Below, in pieces: positions 27,784 through 37,113 of a stretch of 64,000 nucleotides of DNA. This DNA comes from Paracoccaceae bacterium (lineage in GTDB: Bacteria; Pseudomonadota; Alphaproteobacteria; Rhodobacterales; Rhodobacteraceae), in NCBI GenBank assembly GCA_019911965.1, contig JAIOJF010000043.1:23276-87275 (forward strand). The letters are read 5' to 3'. The notes beneath the pieces were generated by a model. The model ran no database searches, was not told the DNA's origin, and saw only the letters and a list, made by a program, of their open reading frames with translations. The position numbers were made by a program, and so were the translations under genes. Numbering within the stretch: the stretch's first letter is position 1; every line of letters starts with the position of its first letter.

Positions 27784-29276
27784 TTCGCGGCCTCGCCTTC
27801 AGACCTGCGTTGCGATGTTTCTTGCCCGGTGTCGTCTGTCTCCCCCTGAGTGTCAGTGCTCTGCGCACCGCCCTGACCCGGAGCCTGTGCAGGTGATCCC
27901 GGGCGGCGGAAATCCAGTCCCAGTACCAATTCGCGTTTGCGCTCAGCTGCGATTTCGCGCTCGACCTGCTCGGCGTCATACCCCCGCTCGGACAGCGCCT
28001 GGGTGCGGGATTTTAATCCGGCCTCGATCTGCAGGATTTCGGCCGAGGCGTCCTTCATCGGATCAACCCAGTCCCATTTTGTCGGCAGCCACATGCAGGC
28101 CTGATACGGACGGCGTTTTGCGTCGTAGCCGGGCAATTCCAGCGCACCCGACAGAACCGCCATATCCATCCAGCGGCTCCAGACCACCCGGCACATCTGG
28201 TAAACCAGCACGCCATGCTGCCAGGCCGAGATGCGGCGGCGGAAATCCACCAGCGAGATGCGGGTGTTGGAAAAGTTGCCCTTCGCGGTATCGTTGGTCA
28301 GATACCCGTAGGGAATGCCAAGTGCGGCCGATATCTGCAGCAGGGTGCGGTATTGAAATGGCTCATAGGTGGAGCCGGAATCCGGTGTGGCCGGGGTCGA
28401 GACATCTTCGCCCGGATCAAGCCGCACCACCTGACCCGGTTCCACTTCCAGATCCTCGTCTGTCGGTTCCAGCGCGGTTTCCGGGGCGGGCGAAGTGATG
28501 AACATCGCGAACATCGCCGCGGTCTTTTTGCGCTCGAGCTCTGCGTCGTCGTAAAGATCAAGCGTGAACAACTTCACGATGGCAGGAGCGAAACGCGACA
28601 CACCGCGAAGCTGGCCAGCCTCGACCGGATCAATGACATGGATGATGTCGGTTGCCGGAACCCGGACAGTTTCCCCCACCAGACCCGGGTCGGTCATGTC
28701 GCCCGGGTGGCGTCGCAGGAAATGATAGGCCACGCGCCGCCCGATGCGATCAAATTCGATGCCTTGGCGGATCAATCCGGCGCCGGGCAGTTCGCGGTTC
28801 ATTGTGAGGGGCAGCATCTCGGCGGGCAGCATTTGCAGCTGCAAAGGGACGCTCAGACCATCTTTTGCGGCCCGGGGTCGGATGCGCAGAAACACCTCGC
28901 CTGCCAAAAATACCTCGCGCACCGCCCGGCGCTGCAGCCCGTAAAAATCGGTCAGACCTTCGGCGTCGGCCTCGTCGGTCCAGGTCAGCCAAAGGCTCTG
29001 CAGCTCTTCCTTCAAAGCGGCATCGGTAATTGACGATGAGGGCTTGATGCCGTCACCCACTACGTTGCTGGCAAAAGCCTCAACCGCATTGGCGGCGTAG
29101 CCATTGTTGCGGACCAGCCAGCGGGCCCGGGCGGTGATGGTCTCGCCTGCGCCTGCAATCAACGTGTTCACATGGGCGCGCGAGGCGCGAAACCCCCGCA
29201 GACGACGGTGCATCTGAGCGGCATCAAAGCCACCGATGACTGCGCCCAGCCGTTGACGGAACCCTTCCAATACCAT
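27780..29276 (-). CDS. Portal protein (lambda gpB family)
   Basis: A 498-residue lambda-type portal protein. The conserved WLVRNNGYAANAVEAFASNVVGDGIKP and EVFLRIRPR segments lie in the N-terminal third, and the central region has RQGIEFDRIGRRVAYHF and ADIIHVIDPVEAGQLRGVSRF. It forms the dodecameric ring through which DNA is packed. It follows the gpW-like gene after a few bases and overlaps the S49 gene at its stop. Confidence 0.9.
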   Translation of the reverse strand: MVLEGFRQRLGAVIGGFDAAQMHRRLRGFRASRAHVNTLIAGAGETITARARWLVRNNGYAANAVEAFASNVVGDGIKPSSSITDAALKEELQSLWLTWTDEADAEGLTDFYGLQRRAVREVFLAGEVFLRIRPRAAKDGLSVPLQLQMLPAEMLPLTMNRELPGAGLIRQGIEFDRIGRRVAYHFLRRHPGDMTDPGLVGETVRVPATDIIHVIDPVEAGQLRGVSRFAPAIVKLFTLDLYDDAELERKKTAAMFAMFITSPAPETALEPTDEDLEVEPGQVVRLDPGEDVSTPATPDSGSTYEPFQYRTLLQISAALGIPYGYLTNDTAKGNFSNTRISLVDFRRRISAWQHGVLVYQMCRVVWSRWMDMAVLSGALELPGYDAKRRPYQACMWLPTKWDWVDPMKDASAEILQIEAGLKSRTQALSERGYDAEQVEREIAAERKRELVLGLDFRRPGSPAQAPGQGGAQSTDTQGETDDTGQETSQRRSEGEAAK

Positions 29277-29279
29277 CGT

Positions 29280-29492
29280 TCAGAGACCTTTGGTGGCCAC
29301 GGTGCCCCAGCGCCGCCGCCGGGACGTGCCAGCGGCCGTGGCAATCCGGCTTTCAAGATCGGTGACGGCGGTGGCCATTTCGGCGTCCGAGCCATAGGTG
29401 ATGGTGCGCCCGTCATAACTGACCGAGCGCACGCCTGCGTAACGCGCCTCCTGCAACGCCGTCAGAAGTGTGCGCATTCTGTCGAGTTCCAT
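29280..29492 (-). CDS. gpW-like head-tail connector
   Basis: A 70-residue protein starting MELDRMRTLLTALQEARYAGVRSVSYDGRTITYGSD (first 20 residues diagnostic with the YDGRTITYGS segment). The small helical-plus-hairpin pattern matches lambda gpW, which closes the packed head. GAGGGAATGAG precedes the ATG. It lies between terminase large subunit and portal as in lambda. Confidence 0.78.
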   Translation of the reverse strand: MELDRMRTLLTALQEARYAGVRSVSYDGRTITYGSDAEMATAVTDLESRIATAAGTSRRRRWGTVATKGL

Positions 29493-29493
29493 C

Positions 29494-31539
29494 TCATTCC
29501 CTCATGAATTTGGGTGTATAGGCCCGGCGCTTGCGGCGCGGGGTTGTTGGTGTACCGGCTTTGGCAGGCTGTGGGGCCGTCGTTTGGACTGGCGATGTTT
29601 CTGCCGCTGGCGCTTGCGGCCGGGTTTCAACCCCGGCTTGTTCTTCGAGCCGCCGCCAGGTTGCCTCGTCCCAGCGATCGGCCCCGAGGATCCACGCGGC
29701 GGTGCGCGCGTAAACCCGGCAATCCAACGCCTCGTTGCGCTCGCGCAGTTTTTGCCATTCCTGGCGGCCATAGCCGCGCTTGTTGCGCACGGTGACCAGT
29801 TGCTCGGCCACCAGCTGCTTGAGCCATTCGGTGTCGATCCAGTCCGGCAAATGCACGGTGCCGGCGGGATCGCACAGCCCCAGATCCCGATCCTCGTCGC
29901 TGGGGCGTTCCAGCCGCAGGAACCGGTAGGTCTCGGTTTTGAAGGTTGCGGTGGCGATTGACCACAGCCGGGCTCCCCGGCGCAGCCGCCGTCCACCGAT
30001 AGTGGCATCAACAAAGGTGGGGCCGGACACCGGTGTGGCGCGATTGAACCCTTCAAGGCCTTTGACTGGCGCAACCTGCTCAAAGCCCTGAGCGCGTGCC
30101 CAGCCATAGACGGCAGCAGATTCATAGCCGGAATCGATCGCCAGCTTTGCGATGGGCATTACCGCGCCATTGGCGTGTTGCCATGTTTGCCCAAGCATCT
30201 TGGTCAGTTGGTCCCAGGCCTCTCTATGATCCGGTCCTCCGGCAATCACGATGTGATCAATGAGCCAGCTTTCCAGCCCGCGACCCCAGGCCCAGACATC
30301 AACCTCGAAGCGGTCTTTTTGCACATCCACGCCAGCCGTCAGGAACAAGCCACTTTCAGGGATTTGCGCTTCGCCGAAGTGTTCCCGCCGGTCGGCCAGC
30401 CGTTGCCATTCCGGCGCTTCGCCGCTTTCCACCCAGGTTTCACCCAGCAATGTGTTGCGCGCCGCGCGCAGCATGTCCTCGGAGCCTTGTGCGGCCAGCC
30501 AGTCGCGTGCGATCTGCTCCCAGCTCTTCCAGCCGATCGGCGAATAAAGGGCTGAGATGTGAAACCCGATTGAGTTCGGGTCCCGCGATTTTGCGGTGGC
30601 GCGCCATTCCCCCGCCGCCAGCATCGCGGTTTTGTGGTGCTCGGCGATCGGCGCCTCGCAGCCAGCGCAGTGGTAAGAAGCGGTTTCCGGCTTGCCTTTC
30701 GCCCAGCGCAACCGCTCGAACTCCAGCCATTGCATGTGGCTGCAATGCGGGCAGGGCACAAAATACCGCCGCTGGTCTGACGCCTCGTATTCCCGCTCGA
30801 TCCGGCTCAGCCCTCTGATCGTCGGGGTTGAGACCATGAACACCTTGCGCCGATGCGCGAACGTGGTGGTGCGGGCTTCGGCCAGAGAAACCGGATCGCC
30901 TTCCTCGTCAGCCGAAGCCGGATAGGCATCGACCTCGTCGAGAAAGATGTAGCGCGCCGGCATCGAGCGCAGACCGGTGGCTGAATTGGCTCCAGTCAGC
31001 ACCAGAATACCGCCAGGGAATTCCTTTGAGAGCATCGAATTGCCCGCGTCCCTTGAGCGCGCCGGTTTGACCCGCTCGCGCAGGGCGGCACTTTCCTCAA
31101 TCAGCGGATCAAGGCGACCGCGCGAGGAGCGCTTGGCCATCTCGACCGTGGGCAGCACCGCCAGCATCGGCCCCGGCGCGTGGTGGATGACAAAGCCTAT
31201 CCAGTTATTGCCCGCCTCCGTCGCGCCGACCTGTGCCGCCTTCATGAAACTGATCCGCAGCGCCGGATGTCCGGGCGACAACGCATCCATGATCTCGCGC
31301 AAATACGGCGTGCGGGCCGTGCGATAGCGACCGGGTTCGGCGGAAGCCCGCGACGACAACCAGCGATGTTGATCAGCCCATTCAGACACTGTCAGGTCCG
31401 GGTCCGGGCGCATTCCCCGACGCCAGGCGCGCAGGATGTTCTCGGCGCCGTCAAAGCCAAGGTTCAGGCCAGAAGCGAATTCCTCCTCATCCAAGCGCGA
31501 CCCGGAGATCGGCGAGGGCGTCGAGTTGTTCGCGGACAT
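29494..31539 (-). CDS. Terminase large subunit (lambda gpA family)
   Basis: A 681-residue packaging motor and nuclease. The Walker A-like element KAAQVGATE is at residues 100-108 and the Walker B DE pair at 201-202 in FLDEVDAYPAS. The nuclease part starts around TAGVDVQKDRFEVDVWAWG and runs to the tail of the protein. The family is the lambda/GpA type that generally makes cohesive ends. The ORF overlaps the small-subunit gene by about 50 bases. Confidence 0.92.
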   Translation of the reverse strand: MSANNSTPSPISGSRLDEEEFASGLNLGFDGAENILRAWRRGMRPDPDLTVSEWADQHRWLSSRASAEPGRYRTARTPYLREIMDALSPGHPALRISFMKAAQVGATEAGNNWIGFVIHHAPGPMLAVLPTVEMAKRSSRGRLDPLIEESAALRERVKPARSRDAGNSMLSKEFPGGILVLTGANSATGLRSMPARYIFLDEVDAYPASADEEGDPVSLAEARTTTFAHRRKVFMVSTPTIRGLSRIEREYEASDQRRYFVPCPHCSHMQWLEFERLRWAKGKPETASYHCAGCEAPIAEHHKTAMLAAGEWRATAKSRDPNSIGFHISALYSPIGWKSWEQIARDWLAAQGSEDMLRAARNTLLGETWVESGEAPEWQRLADRREHFGEAQIPESGLFLTAGVDVQKDRFEVDVWAWGRGLESWLIDHIVIAGGPDHREAWDQLTKMLGQTWQHANGAVMPIAKLAIDSGYESAAVYGWARAQGFEQVAPVKGLEGFNRATPVSGPTFVDATIGGRRLRRGARLWSIATATFKTETYRFLRLERPSDEDRDLGLCDPAGTVHLPDWIDTEWLKQLVAEQLVTVRNKRGYGRQEWQKLRERNEALDCRVYARTAAWILGADRWDEATWRRLEEQAGVETRPQAPAAETSPVQTTAPQPAKAGTPTTPRRKRRAYTPKFMRE

Positions 31540-32023
31540 GGGTTTCCAGAACCCTTTGGATGATCGCAGTTTCGATCGTTATCGATGCACCCGTCGCGGT
31601 TTCCAGCTCAGCCGCAACTTCTGCTGCCATGATGGCCGCCACGCGCGCAGGCCAGGTCACCCAGACATCGCGTTCCTGTCGCGCGAGCCGGAACACCAGG
31701 GTTTCCGCCCGGGCGCGATCAACCAGCGTGCCCTTCTTCTTCTGGATGGCCAACTGGCGTTCCTGCGCCTGATAGACCGTCAGCGCTGTGCGGGCCTTCA
31801 GGTAGGATGTGCTGTCGGCCGGGCTGGAAAGACCAGTGTCGCCGCCCACAGACCGGCGCTGCTGATCCGGGTCGGTCGTTTCTGCCCGCCGCGCATCCGA
31901 GGCAGCGGCGTTGATTGAGCCATCCGCAAACAGCACCATCCGTCCGGTCTGTTTGGCCTTCTGGATGGCGCCACGCGACAGGCCGGACAGGGCGGAGTAT
32001 TCCCGCTCGCTGATACCCTTCAT
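31487..32023 (-). CDS. Terminase small subunit (Nu1-like)
   Basis: A 178-residue protein starting MKGISEREYSALSGLSRGAIQKAKQTGRM, a winged-helix DNA-recognition pattern of the lambda Nu1 type, followed by a long helical middle (LTVYQAQERQLAIQKKKG). It would recognise the packaging site, presumably near this gene, and recruit the large subunit. ATG 32023 is preferred over a GTG two codons upstream because of the GGGGG tract before it. Confidence 0.82.
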   Translation of the reverse strand: MKGISEREYSALSGLSRGAIQKAKQTGRMVLFADGSINAAASDARRAETTDPDQQRRSVGGDTGLSSPADSTSYLKARTALTVYQAQERQLAIQKKKGTLVDRARAETLVFRLARQERDVWVTWPARVAAIMAAEVAAELETATGASITIETAIIQRVLETHVREQLDALADLRVALG

Positions 32024-32139
32024 GGCCACCCCCCATACGCGATTAAAGCAATGATATTACGCGTTATTCAGTTGATTAAGATCGTGCTCAGAGGGATTCT
32101 GATTGCACCAAACGATGCACCCAAATCGGAGTTAACCCC

Positions 32140-32370
32140 ATGACCAGCCGCCGCCCCAGAGACAATTCCATAGCCCTCTCGGCTTTCACCGAAACCAAGG
32201 CTGATATCGACGCGATGCTAGCGCGCTTGCAGAGTCTTAGTGACGAGCACTTTGAAGCCAATCCGGATGACATCAACTGGGGTGATGTCGGCACGCTCAG
32301 GCATTACGCCAGCCAGTTGCGCCAGATCACCGACAGCGCTTTTAGCGAAGGAGAGCACGCAAATGACTGA
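32140..32370 (+). CDS. Small conserved phage protein, function unknown
   Basis: A 76-residue, acidic, helix-prone protein starting MTSRRPRDNSIALSAFTETKADIDAML. CGGAG lies nine bases upstream. It is co-oriented and overlapping with the DUF3489 gene (ATGACTGA), so the two form a short plus-strand operon divergent from terminase. No domain is recognised. Confidence 0.6.
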   Translation: MTSRRPRDNSIALSAFTETKADIDAMLARLQSLSDEHFEANPDDINWGDVGTLRHYASQLRQITDSAFSEGEHAND

Positions 32371-32905
32371 TCTTACCGCAATCCAGACCCGTATCCTCAC
32401 CGTCGGGGCCCAGCGCCCCGGTAGTCTCGCAATGCCGCTGCCCAAAGGTCTGCATGGGGCGGCCGCCAAAAAGGTGGTTGGCATGCTGGTCGGGCGCGGG
32501 CTCATCGAGGAAGTCGATGCCAATGTCCGCAAGGGCGAGCCGCTCTGGCGCGAAACCGGCGATGGTCAAGGAACCACGCTGGTGGTGACAGAAGCGGGCC
32601 TCAATGCCATCGGGATTGAGCCGGTTGTGTCGCGGACAATGGCAAATTTGCGTCGGGCACCGCGTGAACCCGTCAAGCCCACACCGGTTACACAGCGCGC
32701 TGGCACCAAACAGGCGCAGCTGATCGCGATGCTTCAGGCCCCCGGCGGGGCAAGCATTGGAGAAATTACCGCTGCCACCGGCTGGCAGGTTCATACCTCG
32801 CGCGGTGCCATTTCAGGGGTGCTCCGGAAGAAACTTGGCCTCACTATTCTTTCCGGGAAGGAAGACGGGCGCGGGCGTGTTTATCGGATTGTCGATACTC
32901 CATGA
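32363..32905 (+). CDS. DUF3489-domain protein
   Basis: A 180-residue protein with two winged-helix-like halves. The C-terminal 75 residues match DUF3489 (TKQAQLIAMLQAPGGASIGE, ATGWQVHTSRGAISGVL, then GRVYRI). Such proteins are common in alphaproteobacterial prophages and look like DNA-binding regulators, although no target is known. GAAGGAGAGCACGCAA precedes the ATG. Confidence 0.8.
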   Translation: MTDLTAIQTRILTVGAQRPGSLAMPLPKGLHGAAAKKVVGMLVGRGLIEEVDANVRKGEPLWRETGDGQGTTLVVTEAGLNAIGIEPVVSRTMANLRRAPREPVKPTPVTQRAGTKQAQLIAMLQAPGGASIGEITAATGWQVHTSRGAISGVLRKKLGLTILSGKEDGRGRVYRIVDTP

Positions 32906-33049
32906 TGTGTTGATGTTCAGAGTGGGTACAATTTGTTGATTTTAGGTTGCGAATCGCATCGGTCACCTATCTACTGGACGGCGAAGATTACGCCTGTTCG
33001 AAATCTTTGACTGCTTCGCGATCTTCGGATTGCGAACTTGCCTCAGACT

Positions 33050-33075
33050 GGACCAGCTTCGGCTGGTCCTTTTTT
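33050..33075 (+). terminator. Intrinsic terminator after the DUF3489 operon
   Basis: GGACCAGC, a TTCG loop, GCTGGTCC and six T residues form a strong rho-independent terminator on the plus strand. It lies about 150 bases after the DUF3489 stop, just before the 3' end of the split DUF7220 gene on the other strand. Confidence 0.88.
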
Positions 33076-33079
33076 CGTT

Positions 33080-33373
33080 GAGATGGCCGAACAGGTGCCG
33101 CAATAGGTAGGACCGCACCAGCGACACCAGGCTGAACAGCAGCGCTATGCTCAGGTTAAAGCATTTTGCATTTTATCTGACGCAGCAATATCGGAATTCA
33201 CCCGAAATTGGGGTGAATTCCGATTCAAGAAAAATGCAAAATGCTATAGCCCGCAGATTTGGCTGCCAGCCGAACACTGGAAACACCAGGATCTGGGTCG
33301 CAACCGCCAATGCATAGCCGACCACCACGTTTGTCACGGCCTGAATGAGCGCCATTCTCCGCGACTGCTTCAC
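33080..33373 (-). pseudogene. DUF7220-like membrane protein gene split by a short element
   Basis: The N-terminal part (minus strand from 33373) reads MKQSRRMALIQAVTNVVVGY, then ATQILVFPVFGW, the start of a small two-segment membrane protein. The expected ending, NLSIALLFSLVSLVRSYLL and RHLFGHLN, is found further along, at about 33080-33155, but a roughly 86-base element with inverted terminal repeats lies between them. The upstream half therefore ends in unrelated residues. The intact protein would have been about 65-70 residues. It starts in an ATGA overlap with the stop of the ParB-methyltransferase gene. Confidence 0.8.
33161..33246 (-). mobile_element. Short palindromic MITE/REP-like insertion in the DUF7220 gene
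   Basis: The element has terminal inverted repeats AGCATTTTGCATTTT (33161-33175) and its complement AAAATGCAAAATGCT (33232-33246), both perfect. A nested palindrome GGAATTCACCC / GGGTGAATTCC surrounds the centre. It has no coding capacity and interrupts a recognisable gene. A target duplication could not be seen with confidence. Confidence 0.7.
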
Positions 33374-34626
33374 CCGATCTGCCTTTTGGCCTTCAGGTCC
33401 TCGAAGGACTCGCCGGTTTCAGCCAGCATCGCGGTTTTGCCAGTGAACTGCTGCCAGCGCTCAACCGCGACATCGACGTAAGCCGGTTTCAGCTCGATCC
33501 CGTAGCAAACCCTACCGGTTGTTTCCGCCGCGATCAGCGTGGTGCCAGAGCCCATGAACGGCTCATAAACCGCCTGTCCCGGGCTCGAGTTGTTCAGGAT
33601 TGGCCGACGCATACATTCGACGGGCTTTTGCGTGCCGTGCACGGTGTCGGCATCCTGATCCTTGTTTGCGATCTGCCAGAGCGTGGTTTGTTTGCGATCG
33701 CCCGCCCAATGGCCCTTGCCGGTTTTCTTCACAGCATACCAGCAAGGTTCATGCTGCCAGTGATAATCCCCGCGGCTTAGCACCAGCCGGTCCTTAGCCC
33801 AGATGATTTGCGAGCGGACATTGAAGCCTGCCGCCTCAAGGCTCTCGGCCACGGTTGTCGCATGCAGCGCGCCGTGCCAGACATAGGCCACGTCGCCAGA
33901 AAACAACGTCCAGGCATCATACCAGTCGGCACGATCATCGTTGAGCACCTTGCCGGTGCGTTTTGTGGCCGAGGCACCTGTCTTGTTGCGCCAGGACGGA
34001 TCGTATTTCACACCGTAAGGCGGATCGGTCACCATCAGCAGCGGTTGTGTCCCGTTCAAAACCCGCGCCACATCGGTGGCAACGGTTGCGTCGCCGCAAA
34101 GCAGCCGGTGTTTGCCCAGCAGCCACAAATCACCCGGACGGCTGACCGGATCCTCAGGCGGCTCGGGAATATCATCTTCGCCCTCGGTCGCGCCATCGCC
34201 AACGTCCGGATCCTGAAGCAGGGCATCCAGATCCTCGTCGGTGATGCCCAACAGCGTCAGGTCGAAATCCTCGGCCAGCAGCCCGGCGATCTCGTCGCGC
34301 AGCAGCGCATCATCCCAGTCGCCCATCTCGGTCAGCTTGTTGTCGGCAATCCTGTAGGCGCGCCGTTCAGCCTCATCGAGATGACCCAGCCGGATCACCG
34401 GGACCTCCTTCAGCCCCAGCATCGTCGCGGCCAGCACCCGGCCATGGCCCGCGATCAACTCGCCGTCGTCCGCCACCATGCACGGAACGGTCCAGCCGAA
34501 CTTGGCCACGCTGGCCGCGATCTTGGCCACCTGATCGTCGCCGTGCACCTTGGCATTGCGCACGTAGGGACGCAGCCGGTCGATTGGCCAGGTCTCGATC
34601 TCGCTGGGCGCGAATACCAAATCCAT
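33370..34626 (-). CDS. ParB-like domain / DNA methyltransferase fusion
   Basis: A 418-residue protein. Residues 1-110 are ParB/sulfiredoxin-like (IDRLRPYVRNAKVHGDDQVAK, LIAGHGRVLAA), and residues about 150-418 are an amino-methyltransferase. The catalytic DPPY is at 201-204 and the AdoMet motif FMGSGT at 357-362, the order of beta-class N6-adenine or N4-cytosine enzymes. Fusions like this are common in rhodobacteral phages. No restriction gene is adjacent, so it may protect or mark phage DNA, or regulate packaging. The DUF7220 gene overlaps its stop. Confidence 0.88.
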   Translation of the reverse strand: MDLVFAPSEIETWPIDRLRPYVRNAKVHGDDQVAKIAASVAKFGWTVPCMVADDGELIAGHGRVLAATMLGLKEVPVIRLGHLDEAERRAYRIADNKLTEMGDWDDALLRDEIAGLLAEDFDLTLLGITDEDLDALLQDPDVGDGATEGEDDIPEPPEDPVSRPGDLWLLGKHRLLCGDATVATDVARVLNGTQPLLMVTDPPYGVKYDPSWRNKTGASATKRTGKVLNDDRADWYDAWTLFSGDVAYVWHGALHATTVAESLEAAGFNVRSQIIWAKDRLVLSRGDYHWQHEPCWYAVKKTGKGHWAGDRKQTTLWQIANKDQDADTVHGTQKPVECMRRPILNNSSPGQAVYEPFMGSGTTLIAAETTGRVCYGIELKPAYVDVAVERWQQFTGKTAMLAETGESFEDLKAKRQIG

Positions 34627-34715
34627 GAAGACCTCGATATGTAGGGGATGCAGACGCCAAGGCAGCGCGCCGGGAATTATCGGCGCGGTTGCATCTGATC
34701 TGAATTGTCGGAGAT

Positions 34716-34753
34716 GGAAAAAACAAAACGCCCGAGAGGCATTCCTCCGGGCG
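34716..34753 (-). terminator. Intrinsic terminator before the ParB-methyltransferase gene
   Basis: On the minus strand CGCCCG-GAGG, a short loop, CCTCT-CGGGCG and then TTTTGTTTTTTC form a strong hairpin plus T tract. It would stop transcripts coming from the DUF4238 side before the methyltransferase gene. Confidence 0.75.
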
Positions 34754-34837
34754 CGCTTCTTCGATGATGAAGGTATGAGTCAAGAGGGGCAGACCTGTCA
34801 ACAGAAAATCCGAACGTGGTTTTCGCGGTCTTTGGCC

Positions 34838-34930
34838 TGGCTTCTAAATGGAGTCACCCACTGAATCCACGTTCGCTAGCAAAACCCCTCCCGAATACAA
34901 ACACCGCCAGGGAGGAACCATGTGAGAGGG
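34838..34930 (+). repeat. Repeat A of a diverged pair (leader-like, ends GGGAGGAACCATG)
   Basis: This roughly 90-base stretch aligns with 38553-38646. Shared blocks are GGCTT..AA.TGG, CCCAC, CCAC.TTCGCTAGC.AAA, CCCGTATACA-like and GGGAGGAACCATG. In this copy the ATG is followed at once by a TGA. The stretch from 34754 to 35125 holds no convincing gene otherwise. Confidence 0.5.
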
Positions 34931-35125
34931 TAACCGTCGCGAACGGCCCAAAGCCGACCTCCAACCGCCATCGGTTATGCCGCGCCGCCGACCGTCGAAG
35001 CTGCCGTTTGCTGCGGTCTCAAGATCAGGTGCCAGTGAATCACTCCTTCGCAAGGCGTCGTCAGACCTGCCGTTCGTATATCGCAGCATTTCCTTCAATA
35101 CGAAATGCTGAACCCTGTTTCATTG

Positions 35126-36163
35126 TTAACCAAATTTGATCATATTGCCGGTGTGACCCGGGTTGTCGTTCATCCACCTTCGGGCGAGTTCGAAATCACT
35201 GTCACGGCACACAACGAAATGTCGAGCAAACGCCAATGCCATGGAATTGTGAAAGTCCATGTTTTCATCGATCAGCGGAATTGGCTTGCCGTTCTCGATT
35301 GCGTCGATCCGGTTCTTGGCCTCTGCGCGCTGGCCGCGAGCCTTTTCGAGCATCGCTTTCTGCGCGGGATCGTTGTGGTTCCAAGCTACTGGTGAAAGCA
35401 TGATCGTAGCGAGCATCCTGTCAAGCTCTGCAACACTTTCGCGATGATTGCTCGCTATCGAAGGGCACCATGCTGCCAAGAGTAGGTCATACGACAGTGG
35501 CAGATAGATTTCTATTCCGGGAAGCCCGATCCCGATATTGCCGTATAGAGGGCTCGGAGACGGAATCGAGTTATGCAAGGCAACAGGATTGTCGCCGAGG
35601 TAGAATGTCCGATCTTCCGGTGCTGCTAGCAAGGCAAAATCCTTGGATGCAATAATGTTGGCAAACTGCGGAAGAGCGTCCTTCATGAACTCATTGTGCT
35701 GGATAGTGAGACCGCCTTCAGTCAAGGGGCTGTAGCCCTCTATATCCTCCGGACGCGCACCCATACGCTCGGCCATTTCGGCTAGGTGCCTTTCCATTTG
35801 AAGAAACCAATTCCTCTGGCTTCGGGTGCGTAGGAACTGAAAGGCAATAAGAAGCCCGAGCTCGGCCTTTTCATCGGCTGTATGACAAAGTTGCCGTTCA
35901 TCTAGGACGCGTTGGTAACGGGGCAGGACGGCGCTTTCCAAGTCCGAAATGGCAGGTTCGTAGGTAGCGTAAAATTCCTCGTCCACTAGGAAATCGTTAA
36001 ACCGCCGCTCCGCCATGATGTTGTCAATGGAAGTAGGAAAGTTTCGACTATCGTCTTTTGCAAAGACGTTTACCTGCTCCTTTTCTGGGTAAGCGCAGAA
36101 ATTCCGAAGCACGAACTTCGGCACATAGTGGTGGGTTTGCGCGCCTTGAGCCTTCTTTCCCAT
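35126..36163 (-). CDS. DUF4238-domain protein
   Basis: A 345-residue soluble protein starting MGKKAQGAQTHHYVPKFVLRNF. The HHYVPKFVLRNF segment followed by a short beta region and a helical body is the DUF4238 signature. The family has no settled biochemical role; members often sit in mobile elements and variable islands. It stands alone on the minus strand, with the terminator at 34716-34753 downstream. GC content is lower than in neighbouring phage structural genes, which suggests separate transfer. The start could also be a GTG three codons upstream. Confidence 0.75.
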   Translation of the reverse strand: MGKKAQGAQTHHYVPKFVLRNFCAYPEKEQVNVFAKDDSRNFPTSIDNIMAERRFNDFLVDEEFYATYEPAISDLESAVLPRYQRVLDERQLCHTADEKAELGLLIAFQFLRTRSQRNWFLQMERHLAEMAERMGARPEDIEGYSPLTEGGLTIQHNEFMKDALPQFANIIASKDFALLAAPEDRTFYLGDNPVALHNSIPSPSPLYGNIGIGLPGIEIYLPLSYDLLLAAWCPSIASNHRESVAELDRMLATIMLSPVAWNHNDPAQKAMLEKARGQRAEAKNRIDAIENGKPIPLIDENMDFHNSMALAFARHFVVCRDSDFELARRWMNDNPGHTGNMIKFG

Positions 36164-36174
36164 ACTCTGCACAT

Positions 36175-36690
36175 AAGAGTACGGCGGCGCGAATTCCAGC
36201 TTTATGCTTAACCTGTCGCTTCGGTTGCTGGAGTAGAGACCACATCAGCAGTACTCTTGGGAACGACTCAACGAGGACGGCTCACAGCGGCCTTTCACCA
36301 CAATTTCTCAATACTGCGGTGCAGCCCGCCATTGCGGCCATTCGTGCGTCGCACTGCATTTTGTCGGGTTCGCTCCGCTTCTGACGTTGGGCTTATGATA
36401 GATTGGCGCCAGGCACATCAGCCTTATCGACCGCCAAAAGCGCTTTTGGTTCGCCAAATGGCTTTAGTTGCGTAGATGCCAGGCCATTGCTGAACACCTA
36501 AGAAAGGCGTTTCCAGAAACTATTGGTATATCCGTCGCATCAAAGCCAAGTTCGGCGCCGCATTACCTTGTCGGCGCGCGGTAAATTGGTGATCGCGTGA
36601 TTGAAAGCAGCGCACTGCTTGCCGGTCGACAAAATCGGGTGCAACACCGGTCTTATCAAAAAGGGAGATTGACGCAGCTTCTCATTCTTG
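36175..36690. other. Non-coding gap between DUF4238 and lipoprotein genes
   Basis: About 500 bases without a convincing gene. Short frames on both strands lack ribosome-binding sites and family motifs. No tRNA, hairpin terminator or clear repeat was seen. Confidence 0.5.
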
Positions 36691-36759
36691 CCTCAAATTG
36701 GGCTGGTAATCCATGGCTGTTTCCAACATCTTTTACAGAGGTTTGAGGAGATGTATTTT

Positions 36760-37032
36760 ATGAAACGGAAAATCTGGTTATTGGGCTTGGTAACAGTGTC
36801 GCTTGCCGCCTGTGAACAATATGACGGTGGGAACAATGATCTCTCTGGTCAATTCATTAATAAATTACCAGAAGGTGTTCTTGAGATTGCTGCGACCAAT
36901 CAAAATCTGGAAGCAGTGCAGATTGATCCTTCAAGTGGGTGTTATATCTATCGCTATGCCGGGCCGGTCGAGACGACATTCCTGCCGTTGAGGACTGTGA
37001 GTGGGGCGCCTATTTGTACGCGAAAACAGTAA
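36760..37032 (+). CDS. Small predicted lipoprotein, function unknown
   Basis: A 90-residue protein starting MKRKIWLLGLVTVSLAACEQ, a clear lipoprotein signal with the lipidated Cys at residue 17. The mature part has two further cysteines that could form a disulfide. GAGGAG lies nine bases upstream of ATG 36760. No known domain is seen. As a prophage cargo gene it could alter the lysogen surface, for example in superinfection exclusion; that is inference only. Confidence 0.65.
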   Translation: MKRKIWLLGLVTVSLAACEQYDGGNNDLSGQFINKLPEGVLEIAATNQNLEAVQIDPSSGCYIYRYAGPVETTFLPLRTVSGAPICTRKQ

Positions 37033-37113
37033 ACCAAGTTGGGTTTGACGGGTTTTCCTTTCGCTTGACCCAACAGTTATGGGCCGATCTCGCCGTCAAG
37101 GGCGCAAAAACAT

